From positions 868,001-932,000 of the forward strand of contig NADL03000609.1 in the NCBI GenBank assembly GCA_002205965.3: DNA of 64,000 bases, given 5' to 3'. The translations under genes and the position numbers were made by a program. The first letter of the stretch is position 1; each line of letters begins with the position of its first letter. Source of the stretch: Kappaphycus alvarezii (taxonomy: Eukaryota; Rhodophyta; Florideophyceae; Gigartinales; Solieriaceae). The notes under the pieces are model-generated. The model saw only the letters and a list, made by a program, of their open reading frames with translations. It ran no database searches and was not told where the DNA came from. Shown in pieces: positions 22,839 through 33,939 of the stretch.

Positions 22839-23148
22839 TGTCCGAGATGTTCGAGAGAGGAACTTCACTTTTCCACGTGTGGGAACTTGAAAAGTGTACA
22901 TGTGGCCAAATTAGAACCTTGGTCAAATTAGAACCTACAGTCAGTGCTTGGTCAAACTTGACGTTGCATACTTGCACTGCCTTAACTGACAGCGTTGCAT
23001 ACTTGCACTACCTTAACTGACAGCGTTGCATACTTGCACTGCCTTAACTAACAGCACAGTGCACTTTCAATATAAAGACAGGGGATGAAGGACTGGCAAT
23101 GACCAGGCTGCTCCTCCCCAAGGAAGTTCATGATCTTTTTCTTCAAGA
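22839..23148 (+). repeat. 5' LTR of Copia B
   Basis: It begins TGTCCGAGATGTTCG and ends TTCAAGA. It contains CACTTTTCCACGTGTGG with AAAAGTG a few bases on (a hairpin-forming pair around an E-box-like CACGTG), two units of an about 17-bp repeat (TTGGTCAAATTAGAACC), three units of an about 30-bp repeat (GCATACTTGCACTGCCTTAAC), and a TATAAAG box at 23,071. Transcription would start shortly after the box. Confidence 0.9.
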
Positions 23149-23163
23149 TGGTAGCATCGCATT
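23149..23163 (+). other. candidate primer-binding site of Copia B
   Basis: TGGTAGCATCGCATT begins at the base after the LTR. TGG pairs with the CCA end of a tRNA, and TGGTA fits initiator-methionine-type priming used by many Copia elements. Identity of the tRNA is inferred. Confidence 0.6.
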
Positions 23164-23232
23164 GCATCTAAGCTACGGTACTCAGTTCTACCTCCTCAAG
23201 TTTTACTCAGGGACCTTATTCAACTCTTTGCA

Positions 23233-24044
23233 ATGGAAGAATCCGACAAGGTCAAGATTCGGCCCCTGGACTCCAAATCAGACTACACTCTATGGCGTAT
23301 TCGCGTCGAGTCTGAGTGTGATGCAAAGAATCTTACTGATGTTCTGGAGACGAGCAAAATCCCGCCGAGAACAGATCCGAGGAACACGCTAGAGACTTTA
23401 AGAAGAAGCAAAGGTTGGCCAGCAACATCATTATAGTGCACTCACTGACAAACGTTACGTGTAGTGAGGTCAGTGGTTGGAAATCCGTGTAAGATGCTAG
23501 CAAAGCAGATCAACGATACGATTCTAAGTCCACCGCTTCAAGAATTTCATGCATGAGTGAGCTGTTAACACTACGATACAGTGATGTCTCACACGATTTG
23601 TCAGGGCACATAGATAAAATGGGTGGTCTCCTGGAAAAACTAAAGACAATGGGCTCAACTATCGATGAAGTTATGGCCGTTGGAATTCTGATTGCGTCCA
23701 TTGAGGCGGATCAGCTGCAGCCAGTTACGGCCGCAATTAAAACTCTCGCAGAAGAAAAGGTCAACTGGGAGAGCGTCAGTGCCCGAATTATTGAAGAGCA
23801 ACAAACTCTCACTGCTGGAAAGAAAAGCAAAGATCGTGCAAATGTTGGACTAACCAACGAGCGCGAGCGGAAATGTCACATTTGTGAAAAGACGAATCAC
23901 ACGACAGCACGCTGTTTTCTCAATCCTCTCAACCCCAGAAATAAGCTCAATCTGTCTGGCGAGTTCATGAAAGTGCTTAAAGGTAAAGCCTCAGGTGGCT
24001 CGAGTGGAAAGGAATCTGCTGACCAAAAGGAAGAGCATGGATAG
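23233..24044 (+). pseudogene. Copia B Gag
   Basis: ATG 23,233 opens a typical Copia Gag start (KIRPLDSKSDYTLWRIRVES). The frame is lost near 23,385-23,400 and resumes in another frame, with a TAA at about 23,490, then open from 23,553 through the capsid-like helices (MGGLLEKLKTMGSTIDEVMA). The nucleocapsid zinc knuckle CHICEKTNHTTARC lies at 23,874-23,915 and is intact (C-x2-C-x4-H-x4-C). TAG ends this frame at 24,044. Confidence 0.85.
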
Positions 24045-24081
24045 TTGATGAGGAGGATAAGAGGGCGAACAAATCTGTCAA

Positions 24082-24380
24082 GTGCAAGAACCGTGCAGCA
24101 ACTGCACGTGCTATGTCGGCAATTTAAGTTTGATTACAAAAACTAATTTCGGCACGTCAACCAATGAGTCACTCATGCTAGACTCAGGGACAACATCTCA
24201 TATGACGCCCAATACAGATGTCGTTGATGAAGCTGAGAAATGCAAAGTTCCCATCTTTCTTAGAGACGACTCCAAGGTAGTCGCAGATCGTCGGGGCACC
24301 CGTAAGGTATCATGGTCTGGAGAAGAAGGGGTTACTAATGTGTCCTTGAGCAACACACTAGTGCTCCTAGGCTCTCAATG
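24082..24380 (+). pseudogene. Copia B aspartic protease
   Basis: The protease has the family motif LDSGTTSHMT at about 24,179-24,207, with the catalytic Asp-Ser-Gly present. It sits in a different frame from Gag (+1 relative), which may be mutation or a former programmed shift. The end overlaps the next frame at about 24,378. Confidence 0.75.
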
Positions 24381-26050
24381 AGTCTTCTCTCGATCCCTGC
24401 CTTGGCATCTAAGGGCATTTGCACCCTATTTGGTCCGCAAAGGGCATTAATCATTGATATAATTGATGACTTTCGCATAATTGGGTATGCACCGAGACAG
24501 GCTGACGGACTGTACTACATTGGAGACCGTCAAGCCAACAAATGCAATGTAGCTGTTAATGATGATACCACCTGCACTGAACGTGCAATGATGGCTATTG
24601 CGAGATCTGCTCTCTCTGGACAACTTAATGAAACAAATGGTCCTACCATTGAGCTTGACCAGGATACATCGACTGAAACTAGCATAGATAATGACACATA
24701 TTCAAGCAGTCTTTCTATTTCTACAGAAGGTTCAACGAAAGATATCAGTGCAAGCATTGGGTCACGTAATGAAACATTCGAGAGAACGGACAGTATTGAC
24801 GATTCAGACCAAGGAACTGACTCAGACACCGACTCGGAGTATGAGCATAACGACGAAGAACATGAAGAAAAAGGACACGATACTGACTTTAAAAGTTCTA
24901 CTTCGTTGTGTACCAACACTAATAAGAAGGTACCCGAGAACTATCTAAAAATTTGGCATAATCGTCTTGCCCATATCGGAACCCGAGACAATATTCACAA
25001 ACTAATTGTATCCGGTGATTTGCCCAAGCCCACCTGCACTAAACAATCATGTGAATATTGCCTATCCGGAAAGTATAGGAAGAGGTTCAGCGGTTCTCTC
25101 ACCAAAGCCTTGCTGCTGGCCACCTACATGTTGATGTCAAAGGTCAAGTCAATCCAATGTCACACTCAGGGCATCTTTATTTTGCTGCTATAACAGATGA
25201 GCGCTCTCGTCTCATCTTGGCTTCACCATTGAAGACTAAAGGGAATGCCAGTACATTTGTACTTGAATCTGTTCGCAAACTTGAGCGGCAATCTGGACAC
25301 GTCGTAAGATCATGCCACTTTGATGGTGGTGGTGAGTTCCATAAGGCTGCACACTCACTTGAAGCTGAGGGTGTGAACATATCAATCACTACCCCGCATA
25401 CACCCTCCTCCAATGGATTGGCGGAACGCACTAATGGGATAATTCTATCACTTGCTCGCACTGTACTCGCCCAAGCGAAACTTCCTCTGCGGCACTGGCC
25501 TGAGGCAGTTGAGCATGTCGTGCAGGCTAAGAACATTGTTCCCCATTCAGTCACTAAGGAAATACCATATCATGTCATGTATGGAGATCAATCTCCCCAT
25601 GTTAAGTACATTCGTCCTTTCGGTTGCCTTGCAAGGTACGTACCCAATGTCAAGCGTTTGCCAGCCTTTGAGAAACGACTAAAAGATGGAATTTTACTCT
25701 GTCATGTTCAAGGTGGAGTTTACAAGATCGTTACTGCTAACGGCAATATTATTCGCACAAAACATGTCAAGTTTGATGAATCATCCTTCCCAGGTTATAG
25801 TGCAGTTGTCCGCCGCAGTGCAGCTACAGATCAAGATGATTCAGACTCAAACTCTTCCAATGATACAACGGACTCTGTAGAGATTAATCTTTCATCTTTC
25901 AATCACCTTGATACGTCGAGTACCGGCTCACAGGGAATAAGTGATGTGCATCCCACCAGTCCCACATTTAATGATCCTCTTACATATGTTCCTGCTCAGC
26001 CAAGTACACCTGGCCTGGTCAGTGATTCTGATGATTCAACGCAAGCCGAG
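24378..26050 (+). pseudogene. Copia B integrase
   Basis: The zinc-binding lead region reads WHNRLAHIGTRDN ... CEYCLSGKYRK (H-x(n)-H and C-x2-C), ending near 25,090. A frameshift follows between about 25,090 and 25,130. The catalytic core then has Asp in HVDVKG (25,133), Asp in HFDGGGEF (25,322) and Glu in GLAERTNG (25,424), so the DDE triad is complete. Before the zinc region is a long Ser/Thr/Glu-rich acidic insert (24,640-24,890). After the core comes a Ser/Thr/Asp-rich linker. Confidence 0.85.
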
Positions 26051-27747
26051 AACAACAGCAGCCAAAAAGTCTCCCGTGATACTTCCCACTATAATCTAAG
26101 GCAGTTGAACCCTGTCAACTATTCGCTCACTGCACTTCCGCCTGCCGTCACAACATCTGACGAACCAACGGTTAGGAAAGCACTCAGGTCACCAGAAGCC
26201 CGTGACTGGCTTAGTGCTATGAGTGAAGAGTTTGCTACTCTGAAAGAGGCTTCCACCTATACTTATGACCCACGAATTCCTTCCAATGCTGAGGTAATAC
26301 CGTCTGGTATGATACTACGCTTGAAGCGTGGCCAGCACGGCAAGCCTGCCAGATTCAAAGGACGACTAGTTGCTCGCGGAAATTTCCAGAGTCGACGTCA
26401 CATATCCACAGCTGACTTGTATGCTCCTGTGGCTTGCATAGAAATAATTCGTCTACTGCTTATTCTATCCCTTGCCTTTAACTGGAGTCAAAAGCAATTG
26501 GATATTAAGGGTGCCTTCTTACATGCTACTTTGCCCCCATCTATGCGTCTATGGGTCAAACTTCCCAAAATACCAGGGGTTCCAGATGCTGATGGCAGCA
26601 TTGTTCGTTTACTGAAGTCTCTTTATGGGTTGCTACAGGCGCCCAAGCTTTGGTTTAAACCGTTCAGCGAGTACCTGAAGTCGCTTGGTTTTACCCCTCT
26701 AAAGTCAACAGAATGTGTCTTTGTTAAGCACTCAAAAGGAGGTGTCGTATACCTACTTTCATATGTGGATGACATTTTACTATTCGGAACGCGGCACATG
26801 ATTGAGCAAGTCCAAGCTCATTTGGAAAAGAAGTTTCAAGTTACAGACCTTGGTTTGCCAGCCTTTTTCTTAGGAGTCAAACTAGACCACACTTCTCATG
26901 GGATATTTCTATCTCAATCTGCCTTTACTGGTGAAATCATCTCTAGGAGCAACATGGAAAGTACAAAGCCTAAACCCTGCCCCCTTCCTCTAGGACATAC
27001 GCTTTGTGATAGACCTAGTCAATTGACTCCCAATGATATTGAGACTATGAAATCTGTGCCCTACGCAAAGCTGGTTGGCTCTCTTCTCTATCTTTGCACG
27101 AGAGCCCGACCTGACCTGAATACAGCAGTGTCGATGCTTGGAAAATTCATGGCTGAACCTGCCCCACAACATTGGACAGCGCTCAAGCATGTCGTTAAAT
27201 ACCTTCTGGGAACTCAAGATATGGAAATACTTTTAAAGAAGCCCGAAGCTGACGGCCCTAAAATCAAATTGGAAGTCTGGTGTGACGCAAAGTGGGGCAA
27301 GATAAGGAAAAACGTCGTTCGCGTTCTGGCCTTATCGTGATGGTCAACAAGAGCCCAGTAATTTGGAGTTCTAAGCTGCAGACATGCGTAGCACTTTCCT
27401 CTGCCGAAGCGGAATTTATTGCCCTCTCAACCTGCATTAAGGATGTAGCGTGGATTAGAAATGTACTTGAGGAACTTGGGTACAAGCAGGACCAGCCTAC
27501 AGATTTATTTCAGGATAATCTTGGATCAATTAGTTGGTCTGATGGAGCTTATAACCTCAGACGCATTCGTCACGTGGATATGAAGTATTGGCATGTTCAT
27601 GATGCTATTGAGAATGGCACTGTTTCAATTGAATATATGCCATCGGAGAAGAACAAAGCTGATTCATTTACTAAGGTTCTCACAGGCAGCGACTTCAACC
27701 AGCACCGCCTTTTGTTTGGCTGTACTATCCCTGCCAAGTGCTCTTAG
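26051..27747 (+). pseudogene. Copia B reverse transcriptase and RNase H
   Basis: RT runs from about 26,160 (VRKALRSPEARDWLSAM) with the first catalytic Asp in QLDIKGAFLHA (26,500) and the YVDD box at 26,762-26,773, both intact. The frame 25,157-27,340 is open throughout. RNase H starts with VWCDAKWG (27,278), is shifted at about 27,300, and continues from 27,292 in another frame with LSSAEAEFIALS and HVDMKYWHV. The stop is at 27,747, 27 bases before the right LTR. RT active-site residues are present; only the RNase H junction is broken. Confidence 0.9.
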
Positions 27748-27763
27748 ATTCCTGGGATTTCGT

Positions 27764-27774
27764 TCGAAGGGGGG
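27764..27774 (+). other. polypurine tract of Copia B
   Basis: CGAAGGGGGG ends exactly at the base before the 3' LTR and would prime plus-strand synthesis. Confidence 0.75.
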
Positions 27775-28088
27775 TGTCCGAGATGTTCGAGAGAGGAACT
27801 TCACTTTTCCACGTGTGGGAACTTGAAAAGTGTACATGTGGCCAAATTAGAACCTTGGTCAAATTAGAACCTTGGTCAAATTAGAACCTTGGTCAAATTA
27901 GAACCTACAGTCAGTGCTTGGTCAAACTTGACGTTGCATACTTGCACTGCCTTAACTGACAGCGTTGCATACTTGTACTGCCTTAACTGACAGCGCAGTG
28001 CACTTTCAATATAAAGACAGGGGATGAAGGACTGGCAATGACCAGGCTGCTCCTCACCAAGGAAGTTCATGATCTTTTTCTTTCAAGA
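27775..28088 (+). repeat. 3' LTR of Copia B
   Basis: This is nearly identical to the 5' LTR outside its repeats. It has four units of the about 17-bp repeat where the 5' LTR has two, and two units of the about 30-bp repeat where the 5' LTR has three. The TATAAAG box is at 28,010. Confidence 0.9.
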
Positions 28089-28093
28089 ATTTT

Positions 28094-30264
28094 CACTTGC
28101 AATAGTCAAGGATAGATCGAATTCAACATTGTTCTGTCAAATATTTAGACAGGATTTGTATTAAAATAAAAATTAGAACTAATTTTTCTTTAATTATCGA
28201 GCCGAAGACCATACAAGGTAGTAAAAGAGGACAAAATAATTTAGCGAATATTTCATTCCTCAGGTGCAGATAGTATTAGATTTCTCCAATTATTTCAACA
28301 AATTGCGAAGCACAAAAAATTTGACACAAAACAAATCATAAAAACAATGAATTTGGCGCATACAGTAGAAGGCCACAAGTTCTCGATCGCATACATAGTC
28401 AGTAGCCGCCTCGAAAGAAATGGTGAGAAAAGAGGATAATACTGTATGAACTACGTTGAGGAGCAGGCGATTTTCATAAGTTGGTTAAGGTGCTATCATC
28501 CCATCCCAAATAACGCCAAAAATTAAGGTATCTTAACGTGTTTTTAATTGGGACAGCTTTTTTCGGGGGTCGTTTTTCTTCGGGAGGTCAGTTTTGGGGA
28601 TATATCTGCGTCCTTGAACGGCCAAAGGCAGTTGATATATCTCTGTAACATGAAACTATGGCGTAAGCCTTCTCATAGTGATTTCGTTGAGAGGAAAGAG
28701 ACATAGAGTGACAGATAATTTAGTGACTCTGACTATAAAGCATGAGTTGTGGGTGCAGAATAATCTTCAAATCGCTAGGGTGTAGAATTTGACGAGATTG
28801 CGATTCATGTGTGCGGTGCGGTCACAATGGGCGATTTCACGAGAGATTCGCGCAAAAGTGGGATAAGAAATGAGAGAATTGTCAAAGGAATTGTAAGCGC
28901 AATATAGAAAGTAATAATAAAGAATGAAAAACTGAACAATGAAAATTTGTGATTAGGGTATGAATGATGAATAGGAGGCGGGAGGCGGGAGAAGGAGGGA
29001 AGAATTGAGAAAGGAAAATTATCCGTAAGGGTTCCAAAGCTGGCTGTTAGATATCCTTTTTTGTTGAAATGTGTTTTTCACTTCCAGGTCATATGTCGAT
29101 TTCATATTTGACCTACGGGTTTTATTCATTTTCTATTATGATATCCAGTATGGTCAAGGTCTCGTGACCTTGCAAGGGTATTTTAGGCCACAGTCATCTT
29201 CAAGTCTGTGCACGGATTGCACAAGGTCTTCAGACGTTCGGCGCATAGCGACGAGGTGATGAACACATACACACCTGTGGTCTTCGCAAGGTAAGACTCA
29301 TCAAAGAGAAGGGTAATACAAGTTTCGGTAACGAGCAAGACTCTAAAAATCTTTTTCCCGCAACACGGTAGTTAGATAGTAGTATAAAAAGTCAGAGTTC
29401 CGTCAAAGTAAAGTCCGAATGGGCATCCCGCCTACTGTCTGAAAACCTCAACAATTTTCGACGCAGTCTGATCGCATATCATTTCTTGCAGCACGCAAAT
29501 GATATTAGGTTACGCCATACCGCGGGAAAGAAGTCAAGAAAAGGAAATGAATATTATGGTACCACATCCGAGGAACTTTTAAACGACGAATAACAATAAA
29601 AAGGCCAAATTTTCCCTAGATGGATTCCCTTCTTCTGACTTTTCCTTGTTCCATTTCGCGTAATAAAATTTATTCATGCGTAATAGCAGCGACGAGGAGA
29701 AGGAGCTCTAGATCCCCTGTCTCGACGGGTGGGCAGGCCTGCCATTTTATCTGCAATTGGAACCCAAAAGGAGTTCAAAAGATCTATGCGATGGGAGGAA
29801 ATTGTTAGATGACTCTATCGTCCAGTTTCCCTCTAATGGCGCTCCATCCAACAGGTATTTAGTCCTATTGTACTCCTATTTTCGCCCACTGGCGCTCCAT
29901 GTGCAAACTTTTAACACATGATACGGACATATTTGAGCTCTTCACACAGTAGCCAAAAAAACATTTGTCATCTCCTGATTGGCTCTTGGTGATACACTTC
30001 TGCGAACAGTAGCTTCTACCGGCCTTGTAAAGCTGGTTTCCCATTGGACGCCCCGATTGCAATTTACTTGTCAACACTGTTTACAACAGTACTCTGTAAT
30101 CCTGCCAATGTCAACATTGTTTACAGTATTTTTTGTCTTTAATCAGTAAAAGACACGAAACTACCCCTTAACTTCCAATTGAAGGCTATCAAAGCCGTAT
30201 ATTTCACCCGATTTCATTCTGCTTTTTTCTCCTTCCCAAACTCACATCATACAGTTATGCTCGA
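28094..30264. other. AT-rich spacer, no gene recognised
   Basis: No frame longer than about 65 codons has motifs. Near 28,975-29,000 there is a short purine-rich run (GGAGGCGGGAGGCGGGAGAAGG). At about 30,069 and 30,108 TGTCAACA(C/T)TGTTTACA is repeated, and TGGCGCTCCAT occurs at 29,839 and 29,890. These short direct repeats could be subterminal repeats of the transposon to the right. Confidence 0.35.
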
Positions 30265-33200
30265 CTATATACGTCTACGCCCTCTTTGCGATGATAAAAC
30301 ACCCGAAAGTCGATTAATTCCGTCTAGGGATACCCAGTTGTACTCCAGAAGATGGTGGAAATCGCAGTGTGGATCTAAGAAGAATGTCTTACATCCAGTT
30401 CGTGTAGCAAAGCTTCCATCTGCAGGGTAAATATACTCCAAAACCCCAATGGGACTGGATATTGCGAATACATCTACCGCTGTCGGCTTCTTGATTAATC
30501 TCCCAGTAATTCTTTCCTTGTGATAAACCTGAAATAATTCTGTGACTTCCAGCCCGCAGGTCCAGCCCGCAAGGGAAAGACGCTTCTTCACAAGTTTATC
30601 ACCAACTTTAAATCCGTTCTCGAGAAAATTCAACAATCTTCCGTACCATATATCCCGCATCTGTGTTTCAGTTCCACCGGACGCTACATCATCATCACAA
30701 GGGAATTCCACAGCCACGTAATAGTTACCCCTCGAAAACGAGTAGCGCTTCCTTCCACACCGCTTTGCACCAATCACTTACCAATCGCCCCCACAGGACA
30801 TCTTAACCCCTAATGAAGTGATCAAAAGACACTTCCCTTCGCGATCGGACTTCATTAAGATTAAATGCCGAAGCAGCTTAGGCGTGCAACAGCTACCTCA
30901 AGTCTAGTCTCTTGTTTTCGCGAGAATCTAAGGCCTCACTTTTCCTTGGACCCAGCATCACAATTCCCTTATCAGCGCTCTCATCGTTATCCGAAGAGTA
31001 GTTGCTACTATGATCATCATCCTCCGTTGTTTCTGATGTGTAAAAGTACTCTCTGTAGAAAAGCTTGTAGCTTTCGAGAAATTTAACGCCCTCTGTCATT
31101 GATGCTGTTGCCTTGGCACGAGAATGAAGCCTGTGCTTAACAAACCCGACGTATCGCTCCAAACAGAACTGATTATAATTAACAGGCGGTCCACAACCTT
31201 CAACATTCTCTCTGATGTGCAAGATCAGGTGCAAAATAAGTTTGCAAAGGCCCACACGACTTTGCTCTTACTTGAAAAAATACCGCTCGAAGATAGAAAA
31301 GAAGTTAACAGCATGGTTGGAAAGCTGTTCCAAGTCATCTTCACTCAATAATGCACGAGACCAGATGTCCACAGCTAATGTTAACGAGCGCAACCTACAT
31401 AGTAACGACCTTGGGACATGACCATCAAGCAAAAAAAGTCAGTAACTCAACAAAAACAGCTTAACCTCTGCCGCTTTCCATGAGAAGTACAAAGAAGTCG
31501 GTCTGGACATTGCTCCAAAACCGCACTGCGAAGAACCGTGGCCTAGTTGCCCGATCTCTACATCTAACATAGCCCATCCATTTGAACTTACGACGAAAGG
31601 CTCGTCCGAGTATCTGGGCACCATTTGAAGGTGTATGTTGTCCCCATCTCAGGATGGAAATAAAGTCCTTGGATAAGTTCATGCTGAGGTGCATTGTGTC
31701 GCTCGGAAAGACTGAAACGGCAAAATTGTGGGCAGTGAATATAGCACAATTCTGAACTTGACTCCGCTTTCTGTCTATATCCGTTGCTTTTGCGCTTTCG
31801 ATAAATTTGAGCCTTCACTCAGCAGTCTTTGGATCGAACACATCCTGTTCGGATCCCTTCAATTTGTCTGGGATGGATCATACAACCGCACCAAGCGAAC
31901 ATGCCCTGAGCTCTCTCGTACGAGTATTGATGATCGAAAGTAGTGCCTGTTAGAAGAACGGAGAAAGAAAGTATTGAATTGGCAAAAGTGGAAGGCATGC
32001 TTTCTGGATGGCCCATTCAAACTGGCTGCCTTTCCAAGAGCCTGGAGATCAAAAACAGCCCATAGTACATGCACGCGGATACTTCGCTCAACGTTGTCGT
32101 GAAAGACTACCTTCGTGCCACCGTTGGAGTTGATTTCCTTGATTTCTCTGACGAAGGGTGCAAAGAATGTATCAAAAAGAGCTGGCTAATGCCTTCCCTC
32201 AGCAAACCCGAATGGAATTATGATCCGCATTAGTAAACGACAGCTTGGATGCAGATTCATGTTCAAGGCGGCGATAGGCCATGCCTTGTAGCTACGATTT
32301 CCAAACACCTGAAACCCATCCGATGAGAGCGCGATAAATATATCGTGCGCACAGTTACGCTCTCCACCATTCCCTGCGATGATGCCTTTATACATGGATC
32401 CATCAAAGTAATAACGAAACTCACTATCAATCAAATTATATTCGGCAACAATTGTTTCTTGACGGTATGAAAACAAATGACCCGCTGCGTCTGCATCTTT
32501 AACCCAGGACTTGATTCGAGGCAGCAATGGTATATAATAGAAGACGGAAAGTGAAGGAATCGTCCCAACCTGGCGGCAAAAATCGCAATAAACAGATGTG
32601 TTTGTTTATTGCGATGTTTGCCGACGTGATATGTTATCTAGTTCAGGATCTATGAGCAACAGATGCGTTCGAAAACAAAGATAAGATATCGTGTCCACTC
32701 CAGAGTACTTTTCGATGTTGCGGTGCACAGTCTTCCACGTCTTGTAAGAGGCTCCAATATTACGTAGAATTCTCATGAATAACCTCTGAGGCGTGAAATC
32801 AACCCGCAGTCCGACCGAGCGCTTATTTTCGACTGCCCAGTTTATGAATCGTTCGCGAGGACCAGAGTGGAAAATGAAATCATCTAAAGAACTGTTGTCA
32901 GATGACACCATTCCTTCATCACCATCGCTTGATGAAGGATGGCTTGTTGCAAATTCCACTTGATCTATCATGTCCTGGGAGCTTGAGTCTGCAGCCACAA
33001 TTTTACCCCTTGATAAATCAACCTACACATCACACTTCTCCTCATCTCCATTTTTAACACCTGTTATGTCGCTCCCGCTGTCGTTGTGTGAGGTATGAGA
33101 TCCATAGCCTTCCCGCTCGACACCAAACTCTGGCGGATGAATACACACTCGGCTTTCCTGACCTCGCTGCGCGGTGGCGACTTTAGTCTCCGATAACATC

Positions 33201-33409
33201 ACGCCTTGAAGAAGCCTTTCAGCGATTTGATGAGAATATCTTGGACCCATATGCAGCCTCTCAGCATTCCGGATACGGCGTTGCTCATGTGCCGCTGGCC
33301 GATGATTACGCATCGTGGCGTAACACACGGGATTTCCAGGAGTACATCGACAACGATACTCGAGCGTACATCGACAACGATACTCGAGTAAAAAAACATA
33401 ACGATCCAT
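30265..33409 (-). pseudogene. CACTA/En-Spm-type tnp2 transposase, decayed
   Basis: Minus-strand pieces appear in tnp2 order. 33,409-33,023: a Cys/Arg-rich start (YRCRCT...PVCYATMRNHRP). 32,998-32,606: an acidic Ser/Asp leader, then GPRERFINWAVENK. 32,527-32,105: the Transposase_21 core, with LSSDGFQVFGNRSYKAWPI, LNMNLHPSCR and, after a stop, LFDTFFAPFVREIKEIN. 32,074-31,859: DLQALGKAASLNGPSRKHAF with FHFC. 31,694-31,461: a segment starting with a Met-His-Leu motif. 31,255-30,893: a DUF4218-like stretch (FCLERYVGFVKHRLHSRAKA). 30,777-30,265: the C-terminal part (DIWYGRLLNFLENGFKVGDK). The frame breaks several times; a few breaks could be introns, but stops such as the one near 32,186 indicate decay. 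The enzyme would have moved the transposon by cutting its CACTA ends, which I could not locate. Confidence 0.65.
33342..33389 (-). repeat. 24-bp tandem duplication inside the tnp2 N-terminus
   Basis: Two consecutive 24-base units (33,342-33,365 and 33,366-33,389) differ only at the last base. On the minus strand they encode LEYRCRCT twice in the same frame, doubling a Cys pair of the presumed zinc-binding start of the transposase. Confidence 0.85.
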
Positions 33410-33939
33410 CTTTAGAAACGTTAATTTTCACTGCGATAAAGGCGCGAAAAGCAGCATAAACACAAATAGAAGTGAAGAGAGATGAAAATAACTTTAGCTT
33501 CTAGATCATTATCCAACAGAAACGTATGATCAGATTATTTGAACATCAACAAGGGTCACCTTCCTCACCGTCACCTGAAAATGGGTGGGGGGACACCGAA
33601 ACGCAATGGAGTGAAGTGAAAACAGTATGAGTCAGTTTTATGCATGAAAAAGCACTCATTGTAGGAAATAAATAGAATCGAAACTGGTGTACACGTGAAC
33701 AAACCTATAGAAAGTCATCCAGTCCTCTACGGAAGCTAGAAAGAGTTCCCCAATTCTTCTCAAACAAACTTATGCAAAATTATTCAATTGCACCTCCCGG
33801 GATGCCCAAACCCATCAGGCGTGGCCAACTGAGGCGCCCCCAGACGAGAAAGTTCCGGAATCTACACCCAGAGATCTTAGCGAGTTCATAAAGTTCTCCT
33901 CTCATCTTCGTCAATTCATTGAAATACATAACAAGAAGC

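Larger units (their letters stand above)
22834..28093 (+). mobile_element. Copia-type LTR retrotransposon B, structurally complete
   Basis: LTRs at 22,839-23,148 and 27,775-28,088 flank gag, protease, integrase, RT and RNase H in Copia order. ATTTT flanks the element on both sides (22,834-22,838 and 28,089-28,093). A primer-binding site (TGGTAGCAT...) starts right after the left LTR, and a G-rich polypurine tract ends right before the right LTR. The LTRs differ by only a few substitutions apart from changes in tandem-repeat number, so the insertion looks recent, yet the coding region is split by several frameshifts. Confidence 0.95.

Noticed and set aside
24530-24919. A 129-codon minus frame inside Copia B.
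   Set aside because: It is a shadow of the Ser/Thr/Glu-rich integrase lead region, with no independent features.
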